64,000 nucleotides of DNA, taken from positions 62,001 to 126,000 of the forward strand of contig JAAXNY010000004.1 in NCBI GenBank assembly GCA_013420905.1, read 5' to 3'. The notes under the pieces are model-generated. The model was not told the DNA's origin and ran no database searches. It saw nothing but the letters and a program-made list of their open reading frames with translations. Source of the DNA: Collybia mongolica. Taxonomy: Eukaryota; Basidiomycota; Agaricomycetes; Agaricales; Clitocybaceae. The translations under genes were made by a program, and so were the position numbers. Below are positions 12,300 through 23,372 of this stretch, piece by piece (the first letter of the stretch is position 1; every line of letters begins with the position of its first letter).

Positions 12300-13084
12300 C
12301 CTTATGTACTATTCTTGAATTGCTAAATGAGCGCCCTGCGCGATCACGTTCGGCTTGATATCCACAGTGTGTTATGGCGACACTCTAGCATACAGCATCA
12401 GAGATCAAGGAACATGTCCACAATCAGCGAGAAAACCCGCCCCGGACACACCCCATGGTATTCTTTCTTAACCACATGGTCGAGGGAGGGATGAAATTTG
12501 GAGCAGTTCCGGCGATCACGGCTAAGCCGCGCGCTCAAAGGAGAAACGGGATGTAGAGTTAATGATAATATTCTGTTCCTTGCCTGAATGTCGGTGCCGT
12601 TCAGTATATAGGACCAGGGTATCTTGAAAAGCGAAGAGTGATTGAGTAACCGTAACACTGACGTTTGGCCGTGGAGGGACTTCCAAACTGAATCCCGTTT
12701 GTAAAACCCAGAGCGGACCGTTGCGCCATTCGGCCCGATGTGAGGCGCGTATGGATCTGAGTTAAAGCACCCAAATCAGACAACGCCGAAGTATCAGCAC
12801 TTTATGCCCAGCGTCGCGAGTGTGCTGGGTTGCACATTCTTAGATAACCGGAAGAAAACGGAGATGAAGCGTCGGGCACGTTGGGTTATGGATGTTTACG
12901 ATAAAGCTCGCTGTGCAATCCCACAACTTCCGAGTATGTGAAGACCACGCGGTTTGAAAAGATAAGATGATGGTTATAAGACGTTGATAACTCACATGGT
13001 TGGCTTCTTAGTATGAGAATTTGCTGCGCATTGCATCAGACAGGTGATGTAGACCAACATGAGGAGTGCATCACTAATTTTGGG
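12300..13084. other. Intergenic, no gene seen
   Basis: Short open frames only. A tRNA-like piece at about 12675-12750 (minus strand) was examined and not accepted as a gene. Confidence 0.45.
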
Positions 13085-13440
13085 GATTTCTGTCCGGCAT
13101 GCGGTCATAATGAGCGCCCTAATAATGTCTTTGTCCCAGAAAATTGACGAGTGAGATAAGTATTTTTGAATTTAAACAGGAGTCTATGTAGTTTGACATA
13201 CGATCTGAGAACTTACCATCAATGTGGCTTAAATATGCGCTTGAAGTATGTTTGAGCCATGCATTTTTGGATCACTGTTTTAAAAATAATCTCCCGGAAT
13301 CCCATTTTGATGGCCTGCTTGAGGTGGGAGTCCATACTGAAACTGTCGGCACATACCAGTCGGAGTCCCGCTCCTAACAAACGGGGTAGTGAACGGACTG
13401 TTCAAGAGCGTGAGTTCATGATCCATTCGGGCCCATAAAG
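13085..13440 (-). pseudogene. FAD oxidoreductase relic, 3' exons only
   Basis: The plus-strand text around 13095-13180 (rc of exon 9 start and intron 8) and 13300-13340 (rc of exon 7, CCCGGAATCCCATTTTG against CCCGTAATCCCAATTCG in the intact gene) aligns in order with the 3' third of the genes at 7371 and 10313. Reading frame is lost throughout. It marks another ancient copy of the family. Confidence 0.55.
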
Positions 13441-13549
13441 TCTATGCAGGCATAGTGTCAATAATCGCTCGTCAGTTTCGTAGTCTGATTTCTCTAAACG
13501 TTGGGTTTGCGAGAGGTGGCGGTGGAGATGCCATTATGATGGAGTTAGG

Positions 13550-14190
13550 CATTGGTATTTCGCACCTGTGTATCTGCATGTCCAGGAAACAAGCGTCTGG
13601 AGCGCCACGAGCGTAAGAACCTCCAAGCTTTTCATTCAATTAACTCCCGCTCAACAAGTTCACGTTCAGAGTGCCGTTTATCCATGAAGAATGCGGAAGA
13701 CGGAGTCTGTTTTATGTGGACATGGCAGGCTAGCAGGTTCCGCTTTGCCGAAGGTTTGGGAGCGGAAAGGTGTGAGCTCGACCGCCGGGTTCATCATTGC
13801 GCACGACCCTTACCTGTACTCACGACTGGTTGAGAATCTTATGGTAATTTTCACAAGCATAGGAGTGTACGCACCTTCCACGAGTGGAATCCCAGACTGT
13901 GTATTGACTGCCAGTGGTTCTTTCCCAAGGCTCAACGGCGTAGGTGAGGAGACCCTGGGACTGCGGAATGGATGTCGTGAGTTTTGACAATGTAGGCATC
14001 ACTGAGAGGGATGTACTTTAGTCTACTTTGTCTTTGATGAAGGTCCTCGACTTTATGCTTCACCCCATAAACCATATCGCATGATCCTTCCAGTGGGCCA
14101 TGCCCTCGTTTCCTTCGCGACTCGTCGTTACCGGCACCCGGGTTTCGCGATGACGCTCGAGACCGTCGTAGTGTAGAAATCACGCTTGTT
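13550..14190 (-). pseudogene. Decayed DUF6593-like gene, third copy
   Basis: On the minus strand, fragments such as HWKDHAI, GVKHKVEDLHQRQSRLKYIPL and an S-LGKEPLAV-like piece match the gene at 59499-60157 in order, with frame breaks between them. The following downstream block (GGTGCGTACAC donor region, then a GKAEPASL-like piece) is also recognisable. It lies in an inverted, decayed copy of the block repeated at 48.6-54.3 and 58.1-63.9 kb. Confidence 0.6.
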
Positions 14191-14239
14191 GTCGAATTTA
14201 TAGGTCTGGTGGCTCGTACTCGTGGGCCGTGAGCTCTGG

Positions 14240-15110
14240 ATCATGTGTGAGTCGTGATAGGAGGTAGTTTTCCCTGGCCCGTAGTAAATAGAATAAAATG
14301 GAAGTGTTGAATGCTGTGGTAAAAGGGCCGCGTTATGTACGCAATTCCGGCATCTAGGTGGGGTACACCCTCGTTAGGAAGAATGAATGTCAGGACTAGC
14401 CAGGAGGTGAGGTACGTGAGGTACGCGAGACGACAGTGGTAGACTGCGTAGAGGAGTGCAGGGAGGGATGTCGGGAACATTCATCGTGAGAGATTAACGG
14501 GGAAGCTTTATTGATGGAATTTATCGCATTAGAAACTTCCAGTACTGGCTTTCTTCTGAGGATTCGCGCGTGAGCAATGAACTAGGCGCTACGAACTAAG
14601 ATAAAGCGTTCGGTGGCCGTTGAATTTGTAGGAGGTGATACGCGGAATTGATTCGTACCACTGAGTATGATCTCCTGGTTCTTGAGCTCACATTGAGAGC
14701 AAACAACAATAACAGAGCACGGACCTGTCACGCCTTTGAAATTTGAGGTTGCCCGTGCCTTCGAGGCCTTGAAAATTCGGATGTTCAACTCAGCACACGC
14801 CGCAATCTGTCTCGTTGTTGTGCTGCGTTGCATTAATCTAATATAGTGACGTTATATGTGAGGTTTTTCTAAGATGTATGAAGCGACATTGGGATACTGA
14901 AGCAAGGGATGAACCTGACCGCCGACAAGAAACAAGCAGCCAAAGTTGAACGACGCTCAACGGGGAAAATCGGAACAAGGCTAAAAATAAAACTTTCAAG
15001 CTCCGCCTCGGTTCGGGACTCGGAAGTTCATTTTTTTCGCTTTCTTGTTGTCGAGTCTCGACAAACTGGATACACTTGTGCAATCTCAGTCATCTCTAAC
15101 TGCATGCTCA
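14240..15110 (-). repeat. Inverted decayed copy of block D flanks
   Basis: The reverse complement of about 14250-14400 matches 58080-58205 (words GAGGGTGTACCCCACCT, CTATTTACTACSGGC). The stretch 14840-15080 contains sequence like rc 50400-50500 and rc 59040-59120 (ACCTGACCGCCGACAAGAAACAAG). This is the same repeat block as in the right third of the window, inverted. Confidence 0.5.
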
Positions 15111-16749
15111 AATTTTGGCTCTGTGACCCACGTCTCCTGTCAATCTCTCAAATCCCTATGCTGTGCCCTTCCTTTCGCTATGCAGTTCCTCGCAATCACC
15201 TCCGCACAAGGGGGCACCAGGATTCGAACCCGGAACCCGGGGTAGGGGGGGGTGGGTCAAATTCAGCTTAAAAATATTTTCTAAAAATACTTCGAAATCT
15301 ATTTTTAATGCATAGCAACAACGTCGGGACACATCTCAGAGTTGGGACAGACAACGAGCTTCGTTCAAAGCACTAGATAGTAGAGAAAAAATGTATTTCG
15401 TTCACATTTCCTACCAATTACAAAGGAAAACCCGTCGAATGGTGAAAGGAAAGGTGTGAGTCTTGGATTCAATGAATTAACTTAAACGAGTTCACTCACC
15501 AAGGCAGACAAAGGCAAAGGAGAAACTCAAGTTCAATGATTCTACGACAGTGGTTTGCCCATCCTGTGGTGAAGATGTGCGCATTGGAATGGCTGGACCT
15601 GCTGACCTTGCACAACATGAAGGAAAGGGGCCATGTCATGTCCATTGCATGTTCGAGGGCTGTGAAACTTCATGGGTATGTTGTTAACATTAATATTTGT
15701 GAAAACCACGCGAGCCATCTGCGAAAATGTGCATGAGTGGCATAGGATGTATTTGAGCTGTGTAACAGACATGCTGCACAATGTAGGCATGCTTGCCTGG
15801 ATGGCAGATATAAAATATTACCTATGTTTTTCTTAGAATAGCCTTTTTGGGCCAGACATAACCGTTTTAGGCAGCACTGAGGGGGGGGGTTGGCAAGACC
15901 TTAGAGAAAAAAATCGACCCCATGTTGTTTTTCAAATCTTGGTGCCCCCTTGCCTCCGCATACATGCACCATCTATTAATGAGTTCCAAGCTCCGTACAC
16001 TCCTCCTCCGTGTTCATGCTGCAAAAAGAGTGCCTTATCCCTACAAGACCCACCTCATAAAGTTCACAGTGATATTCATCGGCATCTTCGCCCAGACCAA
16101 GTCTCTAGCCCGCTCTCACAAATCAGGTGACAGGGCATCACATGCCGAGTCATTACCCACTCTCTAACACAACAAGCTTTGCATTCGTCTGTGACTGGGC
16201 TGGCGCTTTGCACTCCATATGGGCTAGGCACAAACTACCTCCTTTACCCCAACTCTAAATCAACCTGTACAATATCCCCAAAACACGGACGACAGCCATC
16301 GCCAATGCTGATGAAGAGGCCTTATTACTCCCTTACCCACCTTCAAGTTCCAAGGTGGTACACGTTTGCTGCTTTTACCTATGGAGCATTCAGCAAGAAA
16401 TGTTGTGATGGACAATCTTGGACTGGGCCACTTTATCCGAGGGATGTATGTGGGTTGAGTGACACACTGGTAAGAAAGGAGTGGAAGGAATATGCAGGTA
16501 GCTCAGTAATGATCAAAGACCACACTCAGTTCCGGGCAGAGAAGAAGTACGTGTTCGAGATGGGTTCGTCTCAGTGCCATGTTGTGCTACTAACACATAT
16601 TTATGGCGTTCACCTGAACGGACTTTCAGAAATGTAGCGTGCTGTATGTATTAAACCTCCCTTATAACTGCTCCTCAATAACAACAGTATTGGGGAAGAC
16701 ATGCAAGGATTTTATAGACCTGGATTCCCCGTATTTGACTCATATTATC
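15111..16749. other. No intact gene; scattered relics
   Basis: 15185-15245 carries a tRNA T-arm-like word on the minus strand but no tRNA. 15545-15650 encodes in one frame a CPSCGEDVRIG-LAQHEG cysteine/histidine stretch resembling fungal zinc-finger fragments, without continuation. 15940-16035 is a member of a small repeat also present at about 49640-49745 (inverted) and 58820-58850. A 152-codon open frame at 16179-16637 has no recognisable domain. Confidence 0.4.
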
Positions 16750-17160
16750 TTGAAGCATAAACATCATGACACACCCTTGCTGCGCCGGGCAGGGCAAGGA
16801 TTACCACTCATACCTGCAGAGCCGGCGAAGATGCCAAGAGGATCTGAAGCAAGTTTGCCAAGTATTGTAAAGTAAGAATACCTAGTATAATCTTGAATTG
16901 CCCACTAATATCATCATGTCATATTCACACACACGGTTTCTCGGACTTTCCGAATTATAATGTGAGGCTTCTCGAGCATTTGCCTTATCTCTATGCTGGG
17001 ATTACAGGTTTGTTACTGCCTTGGTTTTGAAGTTCCAGCACAATATGTGGCACATGGCTTTCCCAACTTTGTGTCTGACAACATCTGGGCCGCTTAACCG
17101 ACTTAATGAAACAAATATGACATGAGTTGTAGGATCAAGTGGTGTTTCTGTACAAGAACA
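16750..17160 (+). repeat. Plus-strand copy of the 5830-6200 segment
   Basis: See the entry at 5830. This copy keeps an open stretch LIPAEPAKMPRGSEASLPSIV, a plausible GTAAGA donor, a GGATTACAG acceptor and a short tail ending shortly after LCLTTSGPLNRLNE. It could be the 3' end of a lost gene; I do not recognise the product. Confidence 0.55.
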
Positions 17161-17799
17161 ATACACGAAGTTACTTTCAATTTACTATATGCATGAGAGA
17201 TTAGCTACACTGTGAAACTGTGAATAGATGAAATTCAACCCTGTGTTTCATCCTCTTAAATAATAGAAATAATACATTAAAAATATGAAATTCATTCACT
17301 TAACAATCCTAAAATGTAATGAATTTCATCTTGAAGATGTTTGAAAACACACCCCTTGTGGGGGGAAAAATGGATGGAAAACCCCCCCTTAAGGTATAAT
17401 TTAGTGGATGAATTTCATGTGAAATTTGTCCGTATTCATACCCCCTGATTCTCGAGGCTATGGGATGAATTTCATTTCACCATAGGTGGAAAAAACAACC
17501 ATTGTGGGAGGTAATTCCTATCAATATGGGATTAATCTACTACCTTGATGGGTGAGAATAGCAATGTTTTTTGGGGTAACATTACTGCAAATTTCAGGCT
17601 ATGGGATGAATTTCATACCATGATAGGTGAAAATAATAGCCTTTGTAGGGATGGATTTCATACCATCGCAGGTGAGAATAATAGCCTTTGTGGGGATTAA
17701 TTCCATGCCATTTACGTCACTTAAATTTGAATTCATTATTTCTTCCTTGTTATCAATAAACACACTTTGTTCATTTTGTACAGTTAAGGTTTAACATCC

Positions 17800-17821
17800 T
17801 TTTTTTTTTTTTTTTTTTTTT
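17800..17821. repeat. Poly-T run (22 nt)
   Basis: Uninterrupted T tract inside the 17.35-21.32 kb element. It could be a retroposed poly-A tail on the other strand or simple slippage. Confidence 0.9.
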
Positions 17822-19599
17822 GGTCATATAATAATATTAAGTGCATGTGGGTTTGACCCAGCTACATGCGGGCATAGACACCTATTACCACTAAGTAATC
17901 TGTAATGAGCCATCAGGGTGGAGCTGTACACTAAGTTGCTCTCCAGGTCATATTACTGGTCTAGACTGAGGATACCTGCAGTCCAACGGTATTGTACTGT
18001 ACCATGTCTGAACCTCCCAATGCCTTAAAGGTTTGCCTTCGCTTGTTGGGGCATGGTCCCCTCCCTTCACATTGGTACCCCGTTCCACTCCCCCCCTGGT
18101 ATTTTCAGGGCACCCTGGAAACCCATTACTCCCCCCCAGTGTCGAAGATAAATGTCCAAACTAAATGAACGACCCATACCTCAAACCTGCTCCCCCTCTC
18201 CTGAATCCCCCCTATTACTTTCCCCCCTGTTCCACACCGCTCTCCCAAAGCGATGACTCCCCTCAAAATGAGGCCGCCAAATCCCACCATTGGTTGATAA
18301 ACTGGCATTCTCCCCAAGAGGTGTGCTCTGTGCAGGGACAGTAGCTGATTGGGGGCCAGACCCCTTCCTCCTTTTGTATTTGGGTGTAGTGGTTAAGCGA
18401 GTACAAATAAATCATCGAGAATGTTGGCGGTGACGCTCCCTAAGGATCTGCGCAAAGCAGAGTACTAGAGTTGTGGTGTCCTCATGTGGCCTGGTAGTTG
18501 ATGAGGTGGATGTGAATGGATTAGTGAAGCCCCCAGTACAGGCAAGATGAGATGACCCTGCAGATAGTCAGGATCAGCTCTGATAAGTTAAAAATTTGGA
18601 TATGGTATAAAAGGATGGTGGCCCAGGCCAAAAGAGTGGTCTGATGAAAGGTGATGTCGATTAGGGATGAGGTGTTAGGTAGTTTAGGGATGACCTAGTG
18701 CAGGAGGGACGAATTCCCACGGTCGGATGGTGGTGGTAAAAGATCAAGAAGCGTTGAAGGTTTAACATCCATAAGATCTAAGGTATTGTAATTTGAATGC
18801 TCTATCAACTAGTATACCTCTGATTCATATCCCTCATTCCAAAGTTCCTGATCACCAGCATTACCAACCAGACTGCAAACGCAACACTGTGATTTGTTAG
18901 AATCATGTATTGAGGTTAGTAATGAGAAAACTTACCCAAATGGCCCCATATAAATCCTTGTCATCCTGAAGCTGTACCTGGAGACAGAACCCATTTCCAG
19001 TGATGCCACACAGTGGGTATGGAATAGGACTCCCTACTTTTTCTTTAGCATGAGCAACTTTACATAAGGTGGTGAGTTTGGCTGGTCAGATTAGCATGAT
19101 AAAGATAAAAGAAAGTTAAGTAATGGATGGAAGTTGTTGGTCTTCGTGCACTGCCAGACTGCTCATTGTCTTTGTTGACCTTGTTGTAATGAAGTGATCT
19201 GTAAAATGGGTCAATGTTAATGTGCTTTGGATTAGATTGGGTTGACAGACATACTGAGACCCCCTCATTGTCCACCTGCACTTTGAGGTCAACGAAGTGG
19301 TGTACCATGTTGAGGACATTGTCAGGCATGGTTTTATCCTGCATACTAATGATGTCCTTCAGTTTCCTGTAGGATCATTATTAGCATTTATTAATATTCT
19401 TAATGAAGCCTTATAGTTTGTATTGGAATTCAAATGACTACTACAAGTATTACAATAGTAATTGTAATCTAACATTATACTAATTGTAATCTATTGATGA
19501 AGAGTGCTTACTACGAGGGGGAGGATGGGAGGCAGCAATGGGCAATGGTGGTGGTACAAGAGCAAGAAGGAAAGCATGTGAAAGCGGCTGCCAATGCAT

Positions 19600-20610
19600 A
19601 ATATAGCTCGGAATGTTCAGCCGTCGGGCATCTCAGTCAACAAAGCCATGTGATCGAATCTGAGGACACTGACAAATATTTTTATTTATTTATTCAAATT
19701 GTATACTATTCATTATTAATAGGAGGCTGAAAAATGTGCACTCACCAGGTTCGAACAGTTGCAGGGAGGATCATTATGTAATACTAATACCTTTGGCATG
19801 GATAACCGCTGGGCAAGACTGGCATTCTTAGTGAGGGGACAAGTAGTCCCAAGTCTACAAATGTGGTCACATGGTTACAAAGCATGTGACCAGGTCACAT
19901 TACCATTGCCACACCCTTGTTGATGATCTTCAACCACATCAGCAACACCCACCAAACCACCCAATGTCAACATGCAAATGCCGAAACCAAACACATGGCC
20001 CCCCAAGCACCAGAAGCCCCCCAAGACACACGAAAGGCAAATGACAGCACACAAAACGGCAATGAGGGCGCGCACACCTAGGGGAGTGGGGTGAAGGGTG
20101 GACAAGGACATGGAATGAGGGGATGACAAGGAAAGGGCACCCCGAGGGGCAGAGGGAGGTGAGTTGTCACAAAATTCTACTCACACACACACTCACTACG
20201 CAGCACAACCCCCCCAGGAAAGCCTCAGGAATCCGAGACGTGCGATGGACACAGAGGACAGACGCCGAAGGACACAGGTGAGGGACACAGACGCAGGCTA
20301 CTGACAACGTACATGGACATTGACATGGATGCAGATGCCGCCACAGACACGCATGCAGATGCAGGCGCAGACGCCAATGATGGACGACGACGCAGACACC
20401 AACACCAACACCAATGATGGATGACAATGCAGACACCGACACTGACACCAATGATGGATGACAATGCAGACACTGACACTGACACCGACATCGACATTGA
20501 CACCAACATTGACACGGATGCAGACATCGACACGGACGCAGACACCACCACAAACATGCATGCAGATGCAGGCGCAGATGCCAATGCAGACACCAAAGAC
20601 AGACCCCAAT
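19600..20610 (+). repeat. Diverged relative of the 27.5 / 30.4 kb elements
   Basis: Aligns with 27590-28080 in the same orientation over several blocks: TTATTAATA before a GGTTCRAACA word, the GGCATnnATAACCnnTGGGCAAG block, the GGTCACATTACCATTGCCAC block, and TGAGTTGT followed by CTCACYACGCAGC. It lacks the terminal motif and is older than those copies. It appears to be nested in, or captured by, the 17.35-21.32 kb element. Confidence 0.6.
20320..20600. repeat. GACACC/GACATT-type hexamer array
   Basis: Imperfect tandem array of six-base units (GACACC, GACATC, GATGCA, GACACT). It creates long open frames of Asp-Thr or Thr-Pro repeats on one strand and Ser/Val/Cys repeats on the other; these are not treated as genes. 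Confidence 0.8.
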
Positions 20611-20816
20611 GCACTTGCTCTCATACCACAACTATCACCCACTGCTACTTCTGCCCGGCCTCCTGGCCCCTTTTCCAGCCTCCTCATAAATTTGGTAAGT
20701 AGATGTCATTTTCTAGTATGTAGTAGTTCTATACAAATGTAGTCAGTACATTATAAGTACTCAATATTGAATACAATTTAGACTCAAGTACATAGTATGG
20801 ACCAATAGTACTAGTC

Positions 20817-20834
20817 ATATATATATATATATAT
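20817..20834. repeat. (AT)9 microsatellite
   Basis: Perfect AT dinucleotide run. Confidence 0.95.
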
Positions 20835-21394
20835 CAATTAACACAGTCATTTCATACTACATATAACACTTCATTCTAATCTAACCAAAATGTCAATTTC
20901 TCCTTTTCTAAATGATTCATCTAAGGCAGTAAAGTCATCCCATAAACCCACTATTTGTGGGATGAAATACCTTCTATGCTGAACTTAAATCATCCCACAT
21001 ATTCCACCTTTTATGGGATGAAAGTTCACTCTCTAATAGATTAAAATGATCTAATAAAACCCACCCATTATAGGATGAAATTCCCCTCTTTTTCACTGGA
21101 TTAAAATTGTCCCATAAAATTCACCTCTAATGGGATGAAAGTTCACACCACTAAGGGATGAAAATTTCTGAAATTATCAGAGCAGAAATTCATTTTCTCA
21201 AGGGATGAAATATCTGGGATGAAGTTTCATCCCAATTTCATACCCTTTAGATTCATCCACTAAACTTAAGAAATGCTGCTTTCATCCATTAAGTGGGGGA
21301 AAAACCTCCCCCACCAGGTGCACAGTGCTAGATGTGTACTAATGATGCATGTTAATGAATACCTCAACACTCCAAATACTCCTAATAGAATCAG

Positions 21395-21590
21395 ACACTA
21401 ATCCCTTAGGGGATGTTGGTTTGTGCATATGTTCTGAGGGTTTCTACCCCCTTTGCCACCCCATTGATTTCAAGAGTTCACATGTATTCAAATGCCGTGA
21501 CGAAGGGAGGTTTTTGTATGGCTTTGACTCTGATAGAGGCGGCGATTCCAAGCAACCCCCCTCCTGAGCCTCGCATGCCCTGTTGGCTTG
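21395..21590 (-). pseudogene. FAD oxidoreductase relic, start of central exon
   Basis: On the minus strand the text reads GMRGSGGGLLGIAASIRVK, then F-T-FEYM, matching the first 60 or so codons of the large central exon of the intact copies, with substitutions and a small indel. Nothing of the other exons is present. It ends close to the right terminus of the adjacent 4-kb element. Confidence 0.7.
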
Positions 21591-21849
21591 AAGTCAGAAG
21601 GGCTAGGTGTGTTGTAGAGACCGAGAGTGTGAGCATGTATCTCAAGTGTCCCACCTGCCAAATACTCATGGCTGTTGAGGTACATTTCATATGTAAGTTT
21701 CCCCCATGAGAATTACTCCATAACCCATCGCATTTCTTTGAGGAGCAACCGGCACTCCTCTTGCCAACAATAGGCTCTTGTGTGTGATTCGCACCACTCA
21801 ATACAAAGTGCTAGATGAGAATACTCAGAATCCCATATAATTTGTACCA

Positions 21850-23310
21850 TCACACTTCCGATGCAAGTGCACTAGCACTCCCTCTACAGTCTCCCTCCTT
21901 AACTTCTTGAGAAACAGTTATCACACTGGTAGCAGGGTTGGGTACAGCAAACTGGATGCCAGTTGTTACATCAGGATCTGCACCAGCTCTGGATATCCTG
22001 AGTGAGCTGTCCATTGTGTACATCTCACCCACAGTGTGGCAACTGTTCACAAGAGCAACAACAGCAGTTGGATAGATTGCCTGTAATACGTGGATCTATC
22101 TCAGACACTAATTGACATAGATGATTTGTACTTACTGAAAGCCCAAAAAAAAAAGGTTGAATGGTTTGTTGGACATAACTGCTTGCTGTCAAACTTCCAC
22201 TAGGAAGGAAACCAATGATTACAAACACAGTCTACAGCACGATTAGCCAGTAAATCTACCAGAGATGCAAATATCATACCTGGACTACACAATATAGAAC
22301 TCCAGATTCTACAAGAACACTCAAGATTTGCACAGCCTGAGTTGGTTGATGCCTCCTTAGTCCTGTAACCATATCTTTTCCGTGGTTCCTACAGCATGTG
22401 AGGTCACAAGATGATTGGAAGGAGGTGAGGCTTACCAAAATACAAAACCAAACATTGCTGTAGCTACAACATTTGTTGCAAGAGATAGGAAATTTCCAGA
22501 GAGAGAAAGGTTGCTATTTAGTTGTGTAAATAGTAGCTGTAGTGGATCCCTAGCAGTTACTATGGTTCGGAGTATGAGATCTGCAAAGAGAGAGGCTTAT
22601 CATTGATTTTGAGCATTGTGAGGTTGTTGGTGGCAAAAATAGATAGTGACATGCCTGCTGTGCCAAGCAGCAAGAGCAAAGGTAAGGCCATTAACCACTT
22701 CCTCTGTTGCATTAAAGCAAATGCTCTCCAGATAATAACACCATCACTGGTAATAAACTAGCCATTTTGATTACTATTTGAATTACTTAGATTGCTTGGG
22801 ATGGGAACTCACCTGAATACTGGGTATCCAATAGATTAACAAGTTGGTGTCTACTAGCAGTTTGTCCACCAATGGAGATCTCTCTATCAGAGGTAAGTCT
22901 TGATATCTAATGAAAAAAGAATGAATGAGGATTCCCAATCCTACAATGAAGCCAGCTTCTAGGGCTGTAGCCAGCATGAAAGTGATGCCACTCATTAGAG
23001 ACATGTAAACTTGAGGCCGGGTTGGGTTCTTTTTTTTGCTGATAAGAATGTCATCTTTGCTGCCCCCAGGGCCAAACCATAACAGGACCACATACTAATA
23101 GGTCAGGACTGCCTGGGAATACAGGAGCACAAATAAGCCTACATAGATATAAAATTATTCACATTAATGTGATGAATGATTGGAAGGATAGGGCTGGTAG
23201 ACATACCATAAATCAGGGTAAATGTCAAAGTCTGTGTGAGTGCTGATATAAGCAATTCTCATATGGAACAATAAAATTGCATCAGGAATGTCCTGGCTTG
23301 TGGATGGCAT
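21850..23310 (-). pseudogene. Inverted paralogue of the 7TM-like gene, frameshifted
   Basis: Exon order and intron positions match the gene at 2375-3800 in reverse orientation, including the GC-AG intron (CAG|GCATGT). Conserved stretches include FYM/VYM-LMSGITF, GLGIxIHS, SDxVxxW, FLSLATNVVATAMFGFVFW and the YPTAVVALVNS-like end. In exon 1 a 1-nt deletion relative to the intact copy (CATATG-AGAAT against CACTTGGGAGAAT) puts the rest of that exon in another frame, so a full-length product is unlikely unless translation starts later. A MULE transposon lies about 50-60 bp upstream of the ATG and separates the gene from its promoter flank (26788-27060). Confidence 0.7.
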
Positions 23311-23362
23311 TGTACACCAGAAATCTGGCTCCAAGTGTAAATAGCACAAGTTTGGGATGACA

Positions 23363-23372
23363 CTTCTCAGGG
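23363..23372. repeat. Left target-site duplication of MULE
   Basis: CTTCTCAGGG, repeated exactly at 26778-26787 on the other side of the element. Confidence 0.8.

Larger units (their letters stand above)
17350..21320. mobile_element. About 4-kb terminal-inverted-repeat element, non-autonomous
   Basis: The left end (CACCCCTTGTGGGGGG, then TTTAGTGGATGAATTTCAT near 17400) and the reverse complement of the right end (CACCTGGTGGGGGAGG, then GTTTAGTGGATGAATCTAAA near 21270) form imperfect inverted repeats of roughly 80-90 bp. Inside both ends are many copies of GGGATGAAATTTCAT-like words, in both orientations: about six at 17405-17700 and eight at 20940-21240. Subterminal repeats of this type usually bind a transposase. 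I found no transposase frame inside. The interior holds a separate repeat (19600-20610). No clear target duplication was found. Confidence 0.6.

Noticed and set aside
12675..12750. tRNA-like sequence on the minus strand (GGGCCGAATGGCGCAACGGT as possible acceptor and D-arm)
   Set aside because: The 5' half resembles a tRNA A-box region, but there is no TTCGA T-loop and the anticodon arm does not fold convincingly; at best a tRNA-derived relic.
15195..15245. tRNA T-arm-like GGGTTCGAATCC on the minus strand
   Set aside because: No matching 5' acceptor strand or anticodon arm within tRNA distance.
20167..20742. 129-154 codon frames over the hexamer array
   Set aside because: Products of tandem six-base repeats open in several frames; no independent sign of coding.
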